Origin: Phenylobacterium sp.
GTDB taxonomy: Bacteria > Pseudomonadota > Alphaproteobacteria > Caulobacterales > Caulobacteraceae
Assembly (NCBI RefSeq): GCF_019636135.1
Contig: NZ_JAHBYD010000009.1
Location: forward strand, 1 to 64,000
DNA: 64,000 nucleotides
Reading direction: 5' to 3'
The position numbers and the translations under genes are program-made. Each line of letters begins with the position of its first letter. Within the stretch, counting starts at the first letter, position 1. The notes below the pieces were generated by a model. That model had not been told where the DNA came from. It saw only the letters and a program-made list of their open reading frames with translations, and searched no databases. Below, one piece after another: positions 44,507-52,834 of this stretch.

Positions 44507-45519
44507 CGCGGAACCCGCTCGCGCTCTCCCTCGGCGACCCGGCCGGCATCGGCCCGGAGATCGTCGTCAAGGCGTGGCGGGCGCTGAAGGACGAGTTCGC
44601 CGAGGGGGGCCCCGCCTTCTTCGTGGTCGGCGACGCGGGCGCGGTGGCTTCGGCCCCGACCTCGTCCGCGGGCCTGGTGCGCACGATCTCGACGCCGGAC
44701 GAAGCGGTCGCCGCCTTCAGGGACGCGATCCCCGTCCTGAACCTGCCGCTCAAGTCGCCCGTGGTGGCCGGCCAGCCGGCCCCGTCGGCGGCGGGCGCCA
44801 TCGTCCAGTGGATCGAGACCGCGGTGGGCCTCGCACTCTCGAAGACGGTCGCCGGCGTCGTCACCGCGCCGATCGCCAAGGCGCCGCTCTACGAGGCGGG
44901 CTTCAGGTTCCCCGGCCACACCGAATTCCTGGGCGAGCTGACGGCGGCCACGACCTACGACGGCGCGCGCGGGCCGGTCATGATGCTGACGGCGGCCGAC
45001 CTCAGGGTCACGCTGGTCACCGTGCATGAGCCGCTGGCGAAGGTGTCGGGCAAGCTCTCCATCGAAACGGTCGTGAACGCCGGCCTGGTGACCGCCCAGG
45101 CGCTGCGGCGCGACTTCGGCGTGGCGCGGCCCCGGCTCGCGGTGGCGGGGCTGAACCCGCATGCGGGCGAGTCGGGCGCCATCGGGCGGGAAGAGGTCGA
45201 GATCGTGCAGCCGGCGATCCGGGCGCTGAAGGACCTGGGCGTCGACGCCAAGGGGCCCTACCCGGCCGACACGATGTTCCCCGACGAGGTGCGCGCGACC
45301 TATGACGCGGCGCTCTGCCTCTATCACGACCAGGCGCTGATCCCGGTGAAGATGCTCGACTTCTGGGGCGGGGTGAACGTCACCCTGGGCCTGCCGATCG
45401 TGCGCACCTCGCCCGACCACGGCACCGCCTTCGACATCGCCGGCCGCGGGATCGCGCGGGCCGACAGCCTGGTCGCGGCCATCCGGCTGGCGGACGAGAT
45501 CGCGCGGCGCCGCGCGTGA
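44503..45519 (+). CDS. pdxA: 4-hydroxythreonine-4-phosphate dehydrogenase
   Basis: NAD-dependent step of the DXP-dependent pyridoxal phosphate route. The 338-aa product starts at a GTG overlapping the surA stop (GTGA) and reads TRNPLALSLGDPAGIGPEI. The metal-binding histidines and family motifs are clear: FRFPGHTEFLGEL, VTLVTVHEPLAKV, AVAGLNPHAGESGAIG, DTMF and LYHDQALIPVKMLDFWGGVNVTLGLPIVRTSPDHGTAFDIAG. It is cotranslated with surA and rsmA, the usual alphaproteobacterial order. Confidence 0.95.
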   Translation: MTRNPLALSLGDPAGIGPEIVVKAWRALKDEFAEGGPAFFVVGDAGAVASAPTSSAGLVRTISTPDEAVAAFRDAIPVLNLPLKSPVVAGQPAPSAAGAIVQWIETAVGLALSKTVAGVVTAPIAKAPLYEAGFRFPGHTEFLGELTAATTYDGARGPVMMLTAADLRVTLVTVHEPLAKVSGKLSIETVVNAGLVTAQALRRDFGVARPRLAVAGLNPHAGESGAIGREEVEIVQPAIRALKDLGVDAKGPYPADTMFPDEVRATYDAALCLYHDQALIPVKMLDFWGGVNVTLGLPIVRTSPDHGTAFDIAGRGIARADSLVAAIRLADEIARRRA

Positions 45520-46352
45520 GCCGCCTCGACGACCTCCCCAGCCTGCGCGAGGCGCTGGAGGCGCACGGCCTGTGGGCCAAGAAGGCGTTCGGCCAGCACT
45601 TCCTGCTCGACCTCAACGTCACCCGGAAGATCGCGCGGCTGGCCGAGGTCGGCGAAGGCGACCACGTGATCGAGGTCGGCCCTGGCCCCGGCGGCCTGAC
45701 CCGCGCCCTGCTGGAGACCGGCGCGCGGGTCACCGCCATCGAGAAGGACGAACGCTTCCGGCCGCTGCTGCAGGAGGTGGCGGACGCCGCGCCGAACCTG
45801 ACCCTCGTGTTCGGCGACGCGCTGAAGGCCGACGAGGCGCAGGTCGCGGCGGGGCGGCCGGCGCACCTCGTCTCCAACCTGCCCTACAACGTGGGCACGC
45901 CGCTGCTCATCAAGTGGCTGACGGGGCCGTGGACGCCGGCGTCGCTGACGCTGATGTTCCAGCGGGAGGTGGCGGACCGGATCACCGAAGGGCCGGGCGA
46001 GGACGCCTATGGCCGGCTGGGCGTGATCGTGCAGGCGACCTGCGTGGGCCGCCGCGTGCTGGACGCCCCGGCGCGGGCCTTCACCCCGCCGCCGAAGGTG
46101 GACTCCGCGGTCGTCCGCCTGGAGCCCCGCGCCGACCGGCCGTCGTCGGACCGCCTCGACGCGCTCCAGCGCATCACCGCCGCGGCGTTCGGCCAGCGCC
46201 GGAAGATGCTGCGCTCCAGCCTGAAAGCGATGGGCGGCGAGGACCTGATCGCCGCCGCCGGGCTCGATCCGACGGCGCGGGCCGAAGTGATCCCGGTCGA
46301 GGGGTTCCTGGCGCTCGCCGACGCATGGCTTGCGCGTCGCACGGCCCCTTAG
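45516..46352 (+). CDS. rsmA: 16S rRNA (adenine1518/1519-N6)-dimethyltransferase
   Basis: KsgA-type enzyme dimethylating two adjacent adenosines near the 16S rRNA 3' end. The 278-aa product starts at a GTG overlapping the pdxA stop. It shows FGQHFLLDLNVTRKIAR (about 24-40), the SAM motif IEVGPGPGGLTRALLETGA (about 52-70) and the catalytic NLPYNVGTPLLIKWL (about 119-133). A C-terminal FGQRRKMLRSSLKAMGG end is present. It is the last gene of the lptF operon and is followed by family-B and family-A repeats. Confidence 0.95.
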   Translation: MSRLDDLPSLREALEAHGLWAKKAFGQHFLLDLNVTRKIARLAEVGEGDHVIEVGPGPGGLTRALLETGARVTAIEKDERFRPLLQEVADAAPNLTLVFGDALKADEAQVAAGRPAHLVSNLPYNVGTPLLIKWLTGPWTPASLTLMFQREVADRITEGPGEDAYGRLGVIVQATCVGRRVLDAPARAFTPPPKVDSAVVRLEPRADRPSSDRLDALQRITAAAFGQRRKMLRSSLKAMGGEDLIAAAGLDPTARAEVIPVEGFLALADAWLARRTAP

Positions 46353-46367
46353 GCACGCACCCACTAC

Positions 46368-46475
46368 CGCTCATCCCCGCGGATGCGGGGACCCAGACTT
46401 CATGCTTTGCGACGTTCGCGGGAGCTCCAGCCTCCAAAAACAAGTCTGGGTCCCCTGAGTTCGCGGGGATGAGCG
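46368..46475. repeat. Inverted repeat pair, family B
   Basis: Left arm CGCTCATCCCCGCGGATGCG followed by GGGACCCAGACTT. Right arm is the imperfect inverse, CAAGTCTGGGTCCCC followed by TGAGTTCGCGGGGATGAGCG. The right arm carries a changed core (TGAGTTCG). It sits 15 bases after the rsmA stop and may end that operon. Confidence 0.8.
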
Positions 46476-46577
46476 GATGTGGGGATGAGCGGGGAGGAAG
46501 GGAGATGAGCGGAGCTAAAAATAGACGCCGGGGGTGCAGATAGGGCAGCGTCGACGCCGCTGCTGGCCACGCCGAAT

Positions 46578-46619
46578 CCGGTGTTCATGGGTGGCCGGGA
46601 CAAGCCCGGCCATGACGTT
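46578..46619. repeat. Palindromic repeat, family A (single unit)
   Basis: CCGGTGTTCATGGGTGGCCGG followed by GACAAGCCCGGCCATGACGTT. It lies 28 bases before the DUF969 gene, in the promoter/leader interval of that operon. Confidence 0.8.
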
Positions 46620-46647
46620 CTGAAGGTGGGTGGATGAAGGACGCGCG

Positions 46648-47316
46648 ATGCTGACCCTGCTGGGCGTGGCCGCGGTGGTGGTGGGGTTCGCGGTGCGGCT
46701 GAACCCGCTGCTGGTCGTGGTGATCGCCGCGTTCGTCACGGGGCTGGCCGCCGGCATGACGCCCGTCGCGGTGCTGGAGGCGTTCGGCAAGGCGTTCAAC
46801 GAGAGCCGGCTGATCACGGTGGCCTACCTCGTCCTGCCGATGGTGGGCGTGGTCGAGCGGGCGGGCATCCAGGAACAGGCGAAGAAGCTGATGCTGCGCC
46901 TGAGGGGCGTCTCGGTCGGGCCGCTGCTGATCGCTTACCTGCTGTTCCGGCAGGGCACGTCGGCGCTGGGTCTCACCTCCATCGCCGGCCAGACCCAGAG
47001 CATCCGCCCGATCGTCGCGCCGATGGCCGAGGGCGCGGTCGAGAGCCACGGCGGGACGCTGGACGACGCCGAGCGCCAGCGGGTGAAGGCCATGGCCGCG
47101 GCGACCGACAACGTGGGCCTGTTCTTCGGCGAGGACATCTTCGTCGCCATCGGCTCGATCCTGCTGATGGTCGGCTTCCTGGCGACGGCGGGCATCACGC
47201 TCGACCCGATCCACCTGTCGCTCTGGGCGATCCCCACCGCCATCGTCGCCTTCCTCCTGCACGCGGCCCGGCTGCTGCTGTTCGACCGCGCGCGGCGGCG
47301 CGGGGCGGCCGCATGA
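46648..47316 (+). CDS. DUF969 family membrane protein
   Basis: Integral inner-membrane protein of 222 aa with about five or six hydrophobic helices. It starts MLTLLGVAAVVVGFAVRLNPLLVVV, and conserved polar segments include MAAATDNVGLFFGEDIFVAIG. It belongs to the DUF969 family, always paired with DUF979; in some databases the pair is named as 5-oxoproline transporter subunits. The ATG at 46648 has AAGGA at a 7-base spacing, better than a GTG at 46630. It overlaps the DUF979 gene by 4 bases. The transported substrate cannot be derived from this sequence. Confidence 0.82.
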   Translation: MLTLLGVAAVVVGFAVRLNPLLVVVIAAFVTGLAAGMTPVAVLEAFGKAFNESRLITVAYLVLPMVGVVERAGIQEQAKKLMLRLRGVSVGPLLIAYLLFRQGTSALGLTSIAGQTQSIRPIVAPMAEGAVESHGGTLDDAERQRVKAMAAATDNVGLFFGEDIFVAIGSILLMVGFLATAGITLDPIHLSLWAIPTAIVAFLLHAARLLLFDRARRRGAAA

Positions 47317-48263
47317 TCCGGATCGGCGCCGTCTACGTCCTGGCCGGGCTCGTCTTCGCGGCCTTCGCCGTGCTGAGCGCGGTGGATCGCAACAACAGCA
47401 AGCGCTTCGGCAATGCGGTGTTCTGGGGACTGGTCGCGACGAGCTTCCTCGCCGGCGATCTCCTGGGCGACCTCGGCAACGGCGTGCTGGTGCTGGGCCT
47501 GGCGCTGATCGCCGGCTTCGGCCTGCTGGGCCGCGGGCAGCCCGCCACCACCTCGCCCGAAGAGCGCCAGGCGCTGGCCGAGCGATTCGGCGGCAAGCTC
47601 TTCGTTCCGGCGCTGGTCCTGCCCGTGGTCGTGATCTTCGGCGTGCTGGTGCTGAAGCCCATCGAACTCGCCGGCGCCCCACTGCTCGACCCGAAGCAGG
47701 CCACGCTGATCTCGCTGGCGCTGGCGGCGGTCGTCGCCACGGCCACGGGGCTCATCCTGCTGCGCCAGCCGCTCATGAGCCCGCTGCAGGAGGGCCGCCG
47801 CCTGATGGACACCGTCGGCTGGGCGGCGCTGCTGCCGCAGATGCTGGCGGCGCTGGGCGCGGTCTTCGCGCTCGCGGGCGTCGGCGACCTGATCGGCAGG
47901 CTGGTGACGAGCCACATCCCGATGGACGCGCGGCTGACCGCCGTGGCCGTCTACTGCCTGGGCATGGCGGGCTTCACCGTGATCATGGGCAACGCCTTCG
48001 CGGCCTTCCCGGTGATGACCGCCGGCATCGGCCTGCCGATCCTGATCCGCGGGTTCGGCGGCGACCCCGCCGTGGTGGCGTCCATCGGCATGCTTTCGGG
48101 CTTCTGCGGCACGCTGATGACCCCGCTCGCGGCCAACTTCAACCTGGTGCCGGCGGCGCTGCTGGAACTGCCCGACCGCTACGCCGTCATCAAGGCGCAG
48201 ATCCCGACGGCCCTGCCGCTGCTCGTGGCCAATGTGGTGCTGATGTATGTCCTCGCCTTCTGA
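47313..48263 (+). CDS. DUF979 family membrane protein
   Basis: The 316-aa integral membrane protein has about eight or nine predicted helices (start MIRIGAVYVLAGLVFAAFAVL). Conserved loops include FGNAVFWGLVATSFLAGD and GNAFAAFPVMTAGIGLPILIRGFGGDPAVVASIGMLSGFCGTLMTPLAANFN, reminiscent of ion-coupled transporter families. It is presumably the second half of a two-component permease with the DUF969 protein. It starts at an ATG overlapping the previous stop. The DUF2891 gene overlaps its 3' end by 17 bases. Confidence 0.82.
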   Translation: MIRIGAVYVLAGLVFAAFAVLSAVDRNNSKRFGNAVFWGLVATSFLAGDLLGDLGNGVLVLGLALIAGFGLLGRGQPATTSPEERQALAERFGGKLFVPALVLPVVVIFGVLVLKPIELAGAPLLDPKQATLISLALAAVVATATGLILLRQPLMSPLQEGRRLMDTVGWAALLPQMLAALGAVFALAGVGDLIGRLVTSHIPMDARLTAVAVYCLGMAGFTVIMGNAFAAFPVMTAGIGLPILIRGFGGDPAVVASIGMLSGFCGTLMTPLAANFNLVPAALLELPDRYAVIKAQIPTALPLLVANVVLMYVLAF

Positions 48264-49257
48264 TCGGCTGACGCCCGAGCTCGCGTCCCGGTTCGCCCGC
48301 ATCGCGCTGGGCCACGTCGGCCGCGAGTATCCCAACAAGATGGACACGGTCCTGACCGGGCCGGGCGACGTGAAGAGCCCGCGCCAGCAGCACCCGATCT
48401 ACTTCGGCAGCTTCGACTGGCACTCCTGCGTCCACGGCTACTGGACGCTGGCGACGGTGCTGCGCCTGCACCCGGAGATCCCCGAGGCGGACGCGATCCG
48501 CGCGCTCTTCGACGCGAGCTTCACGGCGGCGAACGTGGCGGGCGAGACCGCCTACGCCGCCCGCCCCGCCTCGCGCGGCTTCGAACGGCCCTACGGCTGG
48601 GCGTGGCTCCTGAAGCTCCAGGCCGAGCTGCTGGCGCACGATGCGCCCTGGGCCGCAACGCACCAGCCGCTCGCCGACGTGTTCGCGCAGCGCTTCCGCG
48701 ACTTCCTGCCGATCGCCGCCTACCCGATCCGCACGGGCGTCCACTCCTCGACCGCGTTTGCCCTGGCGCTGGCCGCGGACTATGCGCGCGCCACCGACGA
48801 CGCGGCCCTGCTGAAGCTGTTCCACGACCGGGCGCTGAGCTGGTACGCCGAGGATCGCGATGCCCAGGCCTGGGAGCCGTCGCTGGACGACTTCCTGTCG
48901 GCCACGCTGATGACGGCGGAGTGCCTTCGCCGGCTGTTGCCGCCGCCGGAGTACCGCCTATGGCTGGCGGCCTACCTGCCGCGGCTGGCGCAGCGCCAAC
49001 CGGCCAGCCTGTTCGCGCCCGCAAGCCCGACCGACCGCTCCGACGGCAAGATCGCCCACCTCGACGGCCTGAACCTGTCGCGCGCCTGGTGCTGGCGCGA
49101 GATCGCCGCCGAGCTGGACTCCGACGATCCGGCGCGCCCCATCGTGCAGGAGGCCGCCCGCGCCCACCTCGCCGCCGCCCTGCCCCACGTGGCCGGCGAC
49201 TACATGGGCGAGCACTGGCTGGCCTCGTTCGCGCTGCTGGCGCTGCTGGCCGGTTAA
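48247..49257 (+). CDS. DUF2891 family protein
   Basis: The 336-aa cytoplasmic protein, with no signal peptide or helices spanning the membrane, belongs to the DUF2891 family. Conserved aromatic/histidine segments are FGSFDWHSCVHGYWTLATVLR (about 55-75) and SRGFERPYGWAWLLKLQAEL (about 107-126). The motifs HSSTAFALALAADYARA and FLSATLMTAECLRRLLP are also present. The repeated helical pattern resembles an alpha/alpha toroid fold, as in enzymes acting on small substrates. It overlaps the DUF979 gene and probably metabolises what that permease brings in. The reaction is unknown. Confidence 0.8.
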   Translation: MSSPSDRLTPELASRFARIALGHVGREYPNKMDTVLTGPGDVKSPRQQHPIYFGSFDWHSCVHGYWTLATVLRLHPEIPEADAIRALFDASFTAANVAGETAYAARPASRGFERPYGWAWLLKLQAELLAHDAPWAATHQPLADVFAQRFRDFLPIAAYPIRTGVHSSTAFALALAADYARATDDAALLKLFHDRALSWYAEDRDAQAWEPSLDDFLSATLMTAECLRRLLPPPEYRLWLAAYLPRLAQRQPASLFAPASPTDRSDGKIAHLDGLNLSRAWCWREIAAELDSDDPARPIVQEAARAHLAAALPHVAGDYMGEHWLASFALLALLAG

Positions 49258-49297
49258 GGCGGTTGCGGACCGCACGAGAACGCGCTCAAGCTGCGGC

Positions 49298-50359
49298 ATG
49301 ATCCGCGCCGTGCTGGCCGTCGGCCTTCTGCTGAGCCTGACCTCGCCCGTCTGGGCTCAGTCCACGGGCTCGCCGGCGCTCGACGCTCAAATCGAGGAGT
49401 CCGTGGCCGCGCTCAAACGCGGCGACAAGACGACGGCGCGCCGCCTGGGTGAGGAGGCCGCCAAGAGCGGCGCCCCGATGGCGCTGAACAACCTAGTGGT
49501 CATGCTGGACAACGGTGTCGGCGGCCCGAGAGATCCGGCGCGCGCCAGGGCGCTGCTGGAGCAGGCGGCCGCCGCCGGGCTGCCCGTCGCCGAACTGAAC
49601 CTGGGTGTGCGGCTGCACTTCTCCGACGATCCGACGGAGCAGGCCCGCGGCTACGCCCTGCTGCGCAAGGCCTCTGCGGACGAGAAGGTGAAACCGCTGA
49701 CCCTGTGGCCCCTCGGGCGCGCCCAACTCCTGGGCATCGGGACGGCGCGGGACATGCCGGCCGGTGTGGCGACGCTGGAGACGAGCCTGAAGGTCGACCC
49801 CGGCCGCGCTGATGCCTGGTACCTCGTCGGACGCGCCTACCAGAACGGATGGGGCGGCGTGGCGCCCGATCCCGCGAAGGCCTACAGCCACCTCAAGGAA
49901 GGAGCCCGCCTGGGTGACAACCGGGCTGAGCGCTATGTCGGCATGGCGCTTCTGAACGGCGATGGCGTCGAGCGCGACGAAGTCGCGGCGATGGCCGCCT
50001 TCCGGTCAGCCGCCCAGCAAGGCAACGTTGACGCGATGATCGATATCGCCGTGATGCTGGCTCTGGGCGAAGGCGTCCCGGCCGATGCGGTTCAGGCCCG
50101 AGCCTGGTACCGACGCGCGGCGGACAAGGGATCCGTCCACGCCCTGCGCGGGCTGGGCGCGATGCTGGCGCGAGGGGAAGGCGGCGCAGCCGAGCCCGCC
50201 ACCGGACGGGCGTACCTCGAGCTCGCCGAACAGGGCGGTGACCCGAACGCGCGCAAGATCCTGGACGGCGCGCTGGGCGCCCTGCCCGCCGCAAACCGCG
50301 GCCAGATCGACGCGGCGAAGGCTGCGTGGCGGAAAGAGCACGCGCCGCCAGCCCATTAG
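49298..50359 (+). CDS. Secreted Sel1/TPR-repeat protein
   Basis: The 353-aa product has a signal peptide (MIRAVLAVGLLLSLTSPVWA-Q, cleavage near residue 20). About seven Sel1-like repeats of 35-36 residues follow (motifs such as AYSHLKEGARLGDNRAERYVGMALLNGDGV and ARAWYRRAADKGSVHALRGLGAML). Sel1 proteins are periplasmic or surface scaffolds for protein interaction. It starts at ATG 49298, 40 bases after the DUF2891 stop, and may be in the same transcript. The partner is unknown. The C-terminus (AKAAWRKEHAPPAH) is basic. Confidence 0.82.
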   Translation: MIRAVLAVGLLLSLTSPVWAQSTGSPALDAQIEESVAALKRGDKTTARRLGEEAAKSGAPMALNNLVVMLDNGVGGPRDPARARALLEQAAAAGLPVAELNLGVRLHFSDDPTEQARGYALLRKASADEKVKPLTLWPLGRAQLLGIGTARDMPAGVATLETSLKVDPGRADAWYLVGRAYQNGWGGVAPDPAKAYSHLKEGARLGDNRAERYVGMALLNGDGVERDEVAAMAAFRSAAQQGNVDAMIDIAVMLALGEGVPADAVQARAWYRRAADKGSVHALRGLGAMLARGEGGAAEPATGRAYLELAEQGGDPNARKILDGALGALPAANRGQIDAAKAAWRKEHAPPAH

Positions 50360-50367
50360 CCTGCTCG

Positions 50368-50796
50368 CTAGCCTGCCGGCGGGGCCATGGGCGGCATTTT
50401 CGGGAACTGCGGCAGGCCCTCGTGGGTCAGGTGCCAGGGCTGCGCTTCGTCCATGTAGAGGTGCAGGTTGGGCGTGAAGGTCGAGGGGTCGTCCAGGGCG
50501 CCAACCTTCACGGGGTAGAACGGCGTCATAGGCCCGGGGATCGAGTAGAGCGGCGTGCCACACTCGGTGCAGAAGGCGCGGCCGATGTCGGCGCCGGAGT
50601 CGCCCCTGGTCGTGTAGACCTTGGGCTTGCCCTTGGTGACCTTGAAGCCCGCCCGCGGCACGAGCAGCACGTGCGTCGGCGGGCCGCCCGCGGCGTACTG
50701 GCAGGCGCGGCAGTGGCAGATGCCGCCACCCACCGGGTCGGCCGTGATCTCGAACCGAACCTTGCCGCAGGCGCAGCCGCCGGTGATCTCGGTCAT
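50368..50796 (-). CDS. GFA (CENP-V/Gfa) family zinc protein
   Basis: The 142-aa protein is of the glutathione-dependent formaldehyde-activating type. Zinc ligands are GGCACGKVRFEI (C8 and C10), CHCRACQ (about 28-34) and FCTECGTPLYS (about 75-85). No signal peptide is present. The ATG at 50796 lies 11 bases after the monooxygenase gene stop in the same direction, so the two are an operon. The formaldehyde-activating activity is proven for only a few members, so the substrate here is open. Confidence 0.85.
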   Translation of the reverse strand: MTEITGGCACGKVRFEITADPVGGGICHCRACQYAAGGPPTHVLLVPRAGFKVTKGKPKVYTTRGDSGADIGRAFCTECGTPLYSIPGPMTPFYPVKVGALDDPSTFTPNLHLYMDEAQPWHLTHEGLPQFPKMPPMAPPAG

Positions 50797-50807
50797 GGTC
50801 CTCTCCT

Positions 50808-52730
50808 TCAGGCCGCCTCGTGCGCCTTCTCCAGGACGAAGTCGTCCGGGTTCGGCTCCAGGGTGGCTTTCCAGTAGTCGATGAGGCCAAAGGGCCAGTT
50901 CTGGCTGACGCGGCCGAACTGGTTCTTGTACCAGCTCGACACGTGCGGCGAGCCCCAGGCCCAGCCGGCGTTGGCCTCGTCGACCCGCCTGTTGAAGTCG
51001 TCGTAGACGGCCTGCTTCGGCTCCATGGCCGCCGCGCCGGTCTCGGCCAGCAGCTTCAGGGCGCCCACGATGTAGCGGACGGCGCACTCGGAGAAGAAGA
51101 TGATCGAGCCGTTGACGACGATGTTGGTGTTCGGCCCGTAAATCGTGAAGAGGTTCGGGAAGCGCGGGTGCGTGATGCCGAGGTAGGCGCGCGCGTCGCC
51201 GCCCCAGGCCTCGTGCAGATCCTGGCCGCCGCGGCCCCTGATCTTCAGGAACGACAGGAAGTTCGAGGCCTGGAAACCGGTGCCGTAGATCAGCACGTCG
51301 GCCTCGTGCGCCTGGCCGTCGGCGGTGACGACACCCTTCGGCGTGATCCTGACGATCCCGTCGGTGATGAGCTCGACGTTGTCGCGCTTGAGCGCGCCCA
51401 ACCAGACGCCGTTGTCCAGCACCGCGCGCTTGCCGCCGACGGGATAGTCGGGCGTGACCTTGGGCAGCAGGTCGGGGCGCTCGGCGAGCTGGGCGGCGAA
51501 GCCGGCGATGGCCATGTCGCGCAGGCCGGCGTTCATCTCGCTGACCGCGCCCGGGCCGCCGTTCCACTGCGGATCGGACTTCACCATCGGCAGGAAGCCC
51601 TCGGTGGTCATCCAGAACAGCCAGAAACGGTACCACTTGTCGTAGTAGGGCACGTGCTCGAGCGTCCACTTCATGCCCTCGGGCACGTCCTCGTGGTAGT
51701 GCGGCACGGGCAGCGCCCAGGGCGGGTTGCGCTGGAACACCTTCAGGTTCGCCACGTCGGGGGCGATCTCGGGCACGAACTGGTAGGCCGAGGCGCCCGT
51801 GCCGATGACGATCACGCGCTTGCCCTTCAGGTCGACGTCGTGGCGCCACTCGGCCGAGTGGAACGCGGGGCCTTCGAAGCTGCCCATGCCCTCGATGTCG
51901 GGGAAGCGCGGGCGGTTGAGCTGGCCGACGGCGGTGACCACGGCGTTGGCCTCGACCACTTCGGTCTTGCCGTCCTTGCCCTTCAGCGTGGCGCGCCAGA
52001 CGCTGCGGGCCTCGTCCCAGGCCACGGTCTCGACCAGGGTCTCGAAGCGGATGTGCTTCTTGAGGTCGTACTTCTGGGCGATGCCCTGGAAGTACTGGAG
52101 CAGCACGGGTTGCGGCGAGAAGTGCTGCGGCCAGGCGTGGTTAGGCTCGAACGAGTAGCTGTACATGTGGTTCGAGTTGTCGACCCGGCAGCCGGGATAG
52201 GTGTTCTCGTACCAGGTGCCGCCCACGTCGGCGTTCTTGTCCACGATCTCGAAGGGCACGCCGGCCTGGGCCAGGCGGATGCCGGTGAGCAGGCCCGACA
52301 TGCCGGCGCCGACCACCAGCACCTTCAGCCGGCGGGCGGCGTCCTGGAGCTTCGGGGCCTCGAAATGCGGGTCCTTGGAGCTGCGGCCCTTCAGGACCAG
52401 TTCGTCGACCAGGAAATCGACGTACTGCTCGGGGATCTCGGCGCCGGCCACGAAGTCCATCTGCCGGCGGATCGTCTCGGTGGGCGGCGCCTGGAGGGCG
52501 AGCGGCCTGCCTTCGAGGTGGGCGTGTATCGCCGCGGCGGCGCGCTTGCGGATCTTCGCCTGCTCGGCCTCGGGAATGCCGGTGTCGCCGCGGGAGAGCG
52601 GATTGTAGACGGGCGTCCACTCCGACTTCAGCCAGTCGGCGTCGCCGGTCATCTGGACCATGGCGCACATCAGCGCCGGCAGGTGGGCGTCCTTCAGGGT
52701 CTCTTCGATCTGCGCGACGGTCTGCGGCAT
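50808..52730 (-). CDS. Flavin-containing Baeyer-Villiger-type monooxygenase
   Basis: The 640-aa product has a roughly 135-residue N-terminal extension, then FAD-binding VVGAGMSGLLTGIRLAQAG (from about 139). A second Rossmann VIVIGTGASAYQF binds NADPH. The BVMO fingerprint region reads FEGPAFHSAEWRHD, close to FxGxxxHxxxW[PD] but with Arg in the last position. Also present are GGTWYENTYPGCRVD and a C-terminal GTGFQASNFL. It probably oxidises a ketone, aldehyde or steroid side chain; the substrate is unknown. The downstream GFA gene is 11 bases away. ATG 52730 is the first in-frame start and fits this extended subfamily. Confidence 0.85.
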   Translation of the reverse strand: MPQTVAQIEETLKDAHLPALMCAMVQMTGDADWLKSEWTPVYNPLSRGDTGIPEAEQAKIRKRAAAAIHAHLEGRPLALQAPPTETIRRQMDFVAGAEIPEQYVDFLVDELVLKGRSSKDPHFEAPKLQDAARRLKVLVVGAGMSGLLTGIRLAQAGVPFEIVDKNADVGGTWYENTYPGCRVDNSNHMYSYSFEPNHAWPQHFSPQPVLLQYFQGIAQKYDLKKHIRFETLVETVAWDEARSVWRATLKGKDGKTEVVEANAVVTAVGQLNRPRFPDIEGMGSFEGPAFHSAEWRHDVDLKGKRVIVIGTGASAYQFVPEIAPDVANLKVFQRNPPWALPVPHYHEDVPEGMKWTLEHVPYYDKWYRFWLFWMTTEGFLPMVKSDPQWNGGPGAVSEMNAGLRDMAIAGFAAQLAERPDLLPKVTPDYPVGGKRAVLDNGVWLGALKRDNVELITDGIVRITPKGVVTADGQAHEADVLIYGTGFQASNFLSFLKIRGRGGQDLHEAWGGDARAYLGITHPRFPNLFTIYGPNTNIVVNGSIIFFSECAVRYIVGALKLLAETGAAAMEPKQAVYDDFNRRVDEANAGWAWGSPHVSSWYKNQFGRVSQNWPFGLIDYWKATLEPNPDDFVLEKAHEAA

Positions 52731-52834
52731 CCGCTCCTGCCCTGACTTATCGTTGTTCCGTTATCCGCGGAGAATGGACCCCGGCGCGCGGCGGCGGAAG
52801 TCCTCACGTGGCGTCAGGGGCTCGCCAAGCGGCG

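Noticed and set aside
50368..51849. A long minus-strand frame running from inside the monooxygenase gene into the GFA gene, suggesting a fusion
   Set aside because: The upstream part is out of frame with the monooxygenase and lacks any motif. The GFA protein has its own ATG at 50796.
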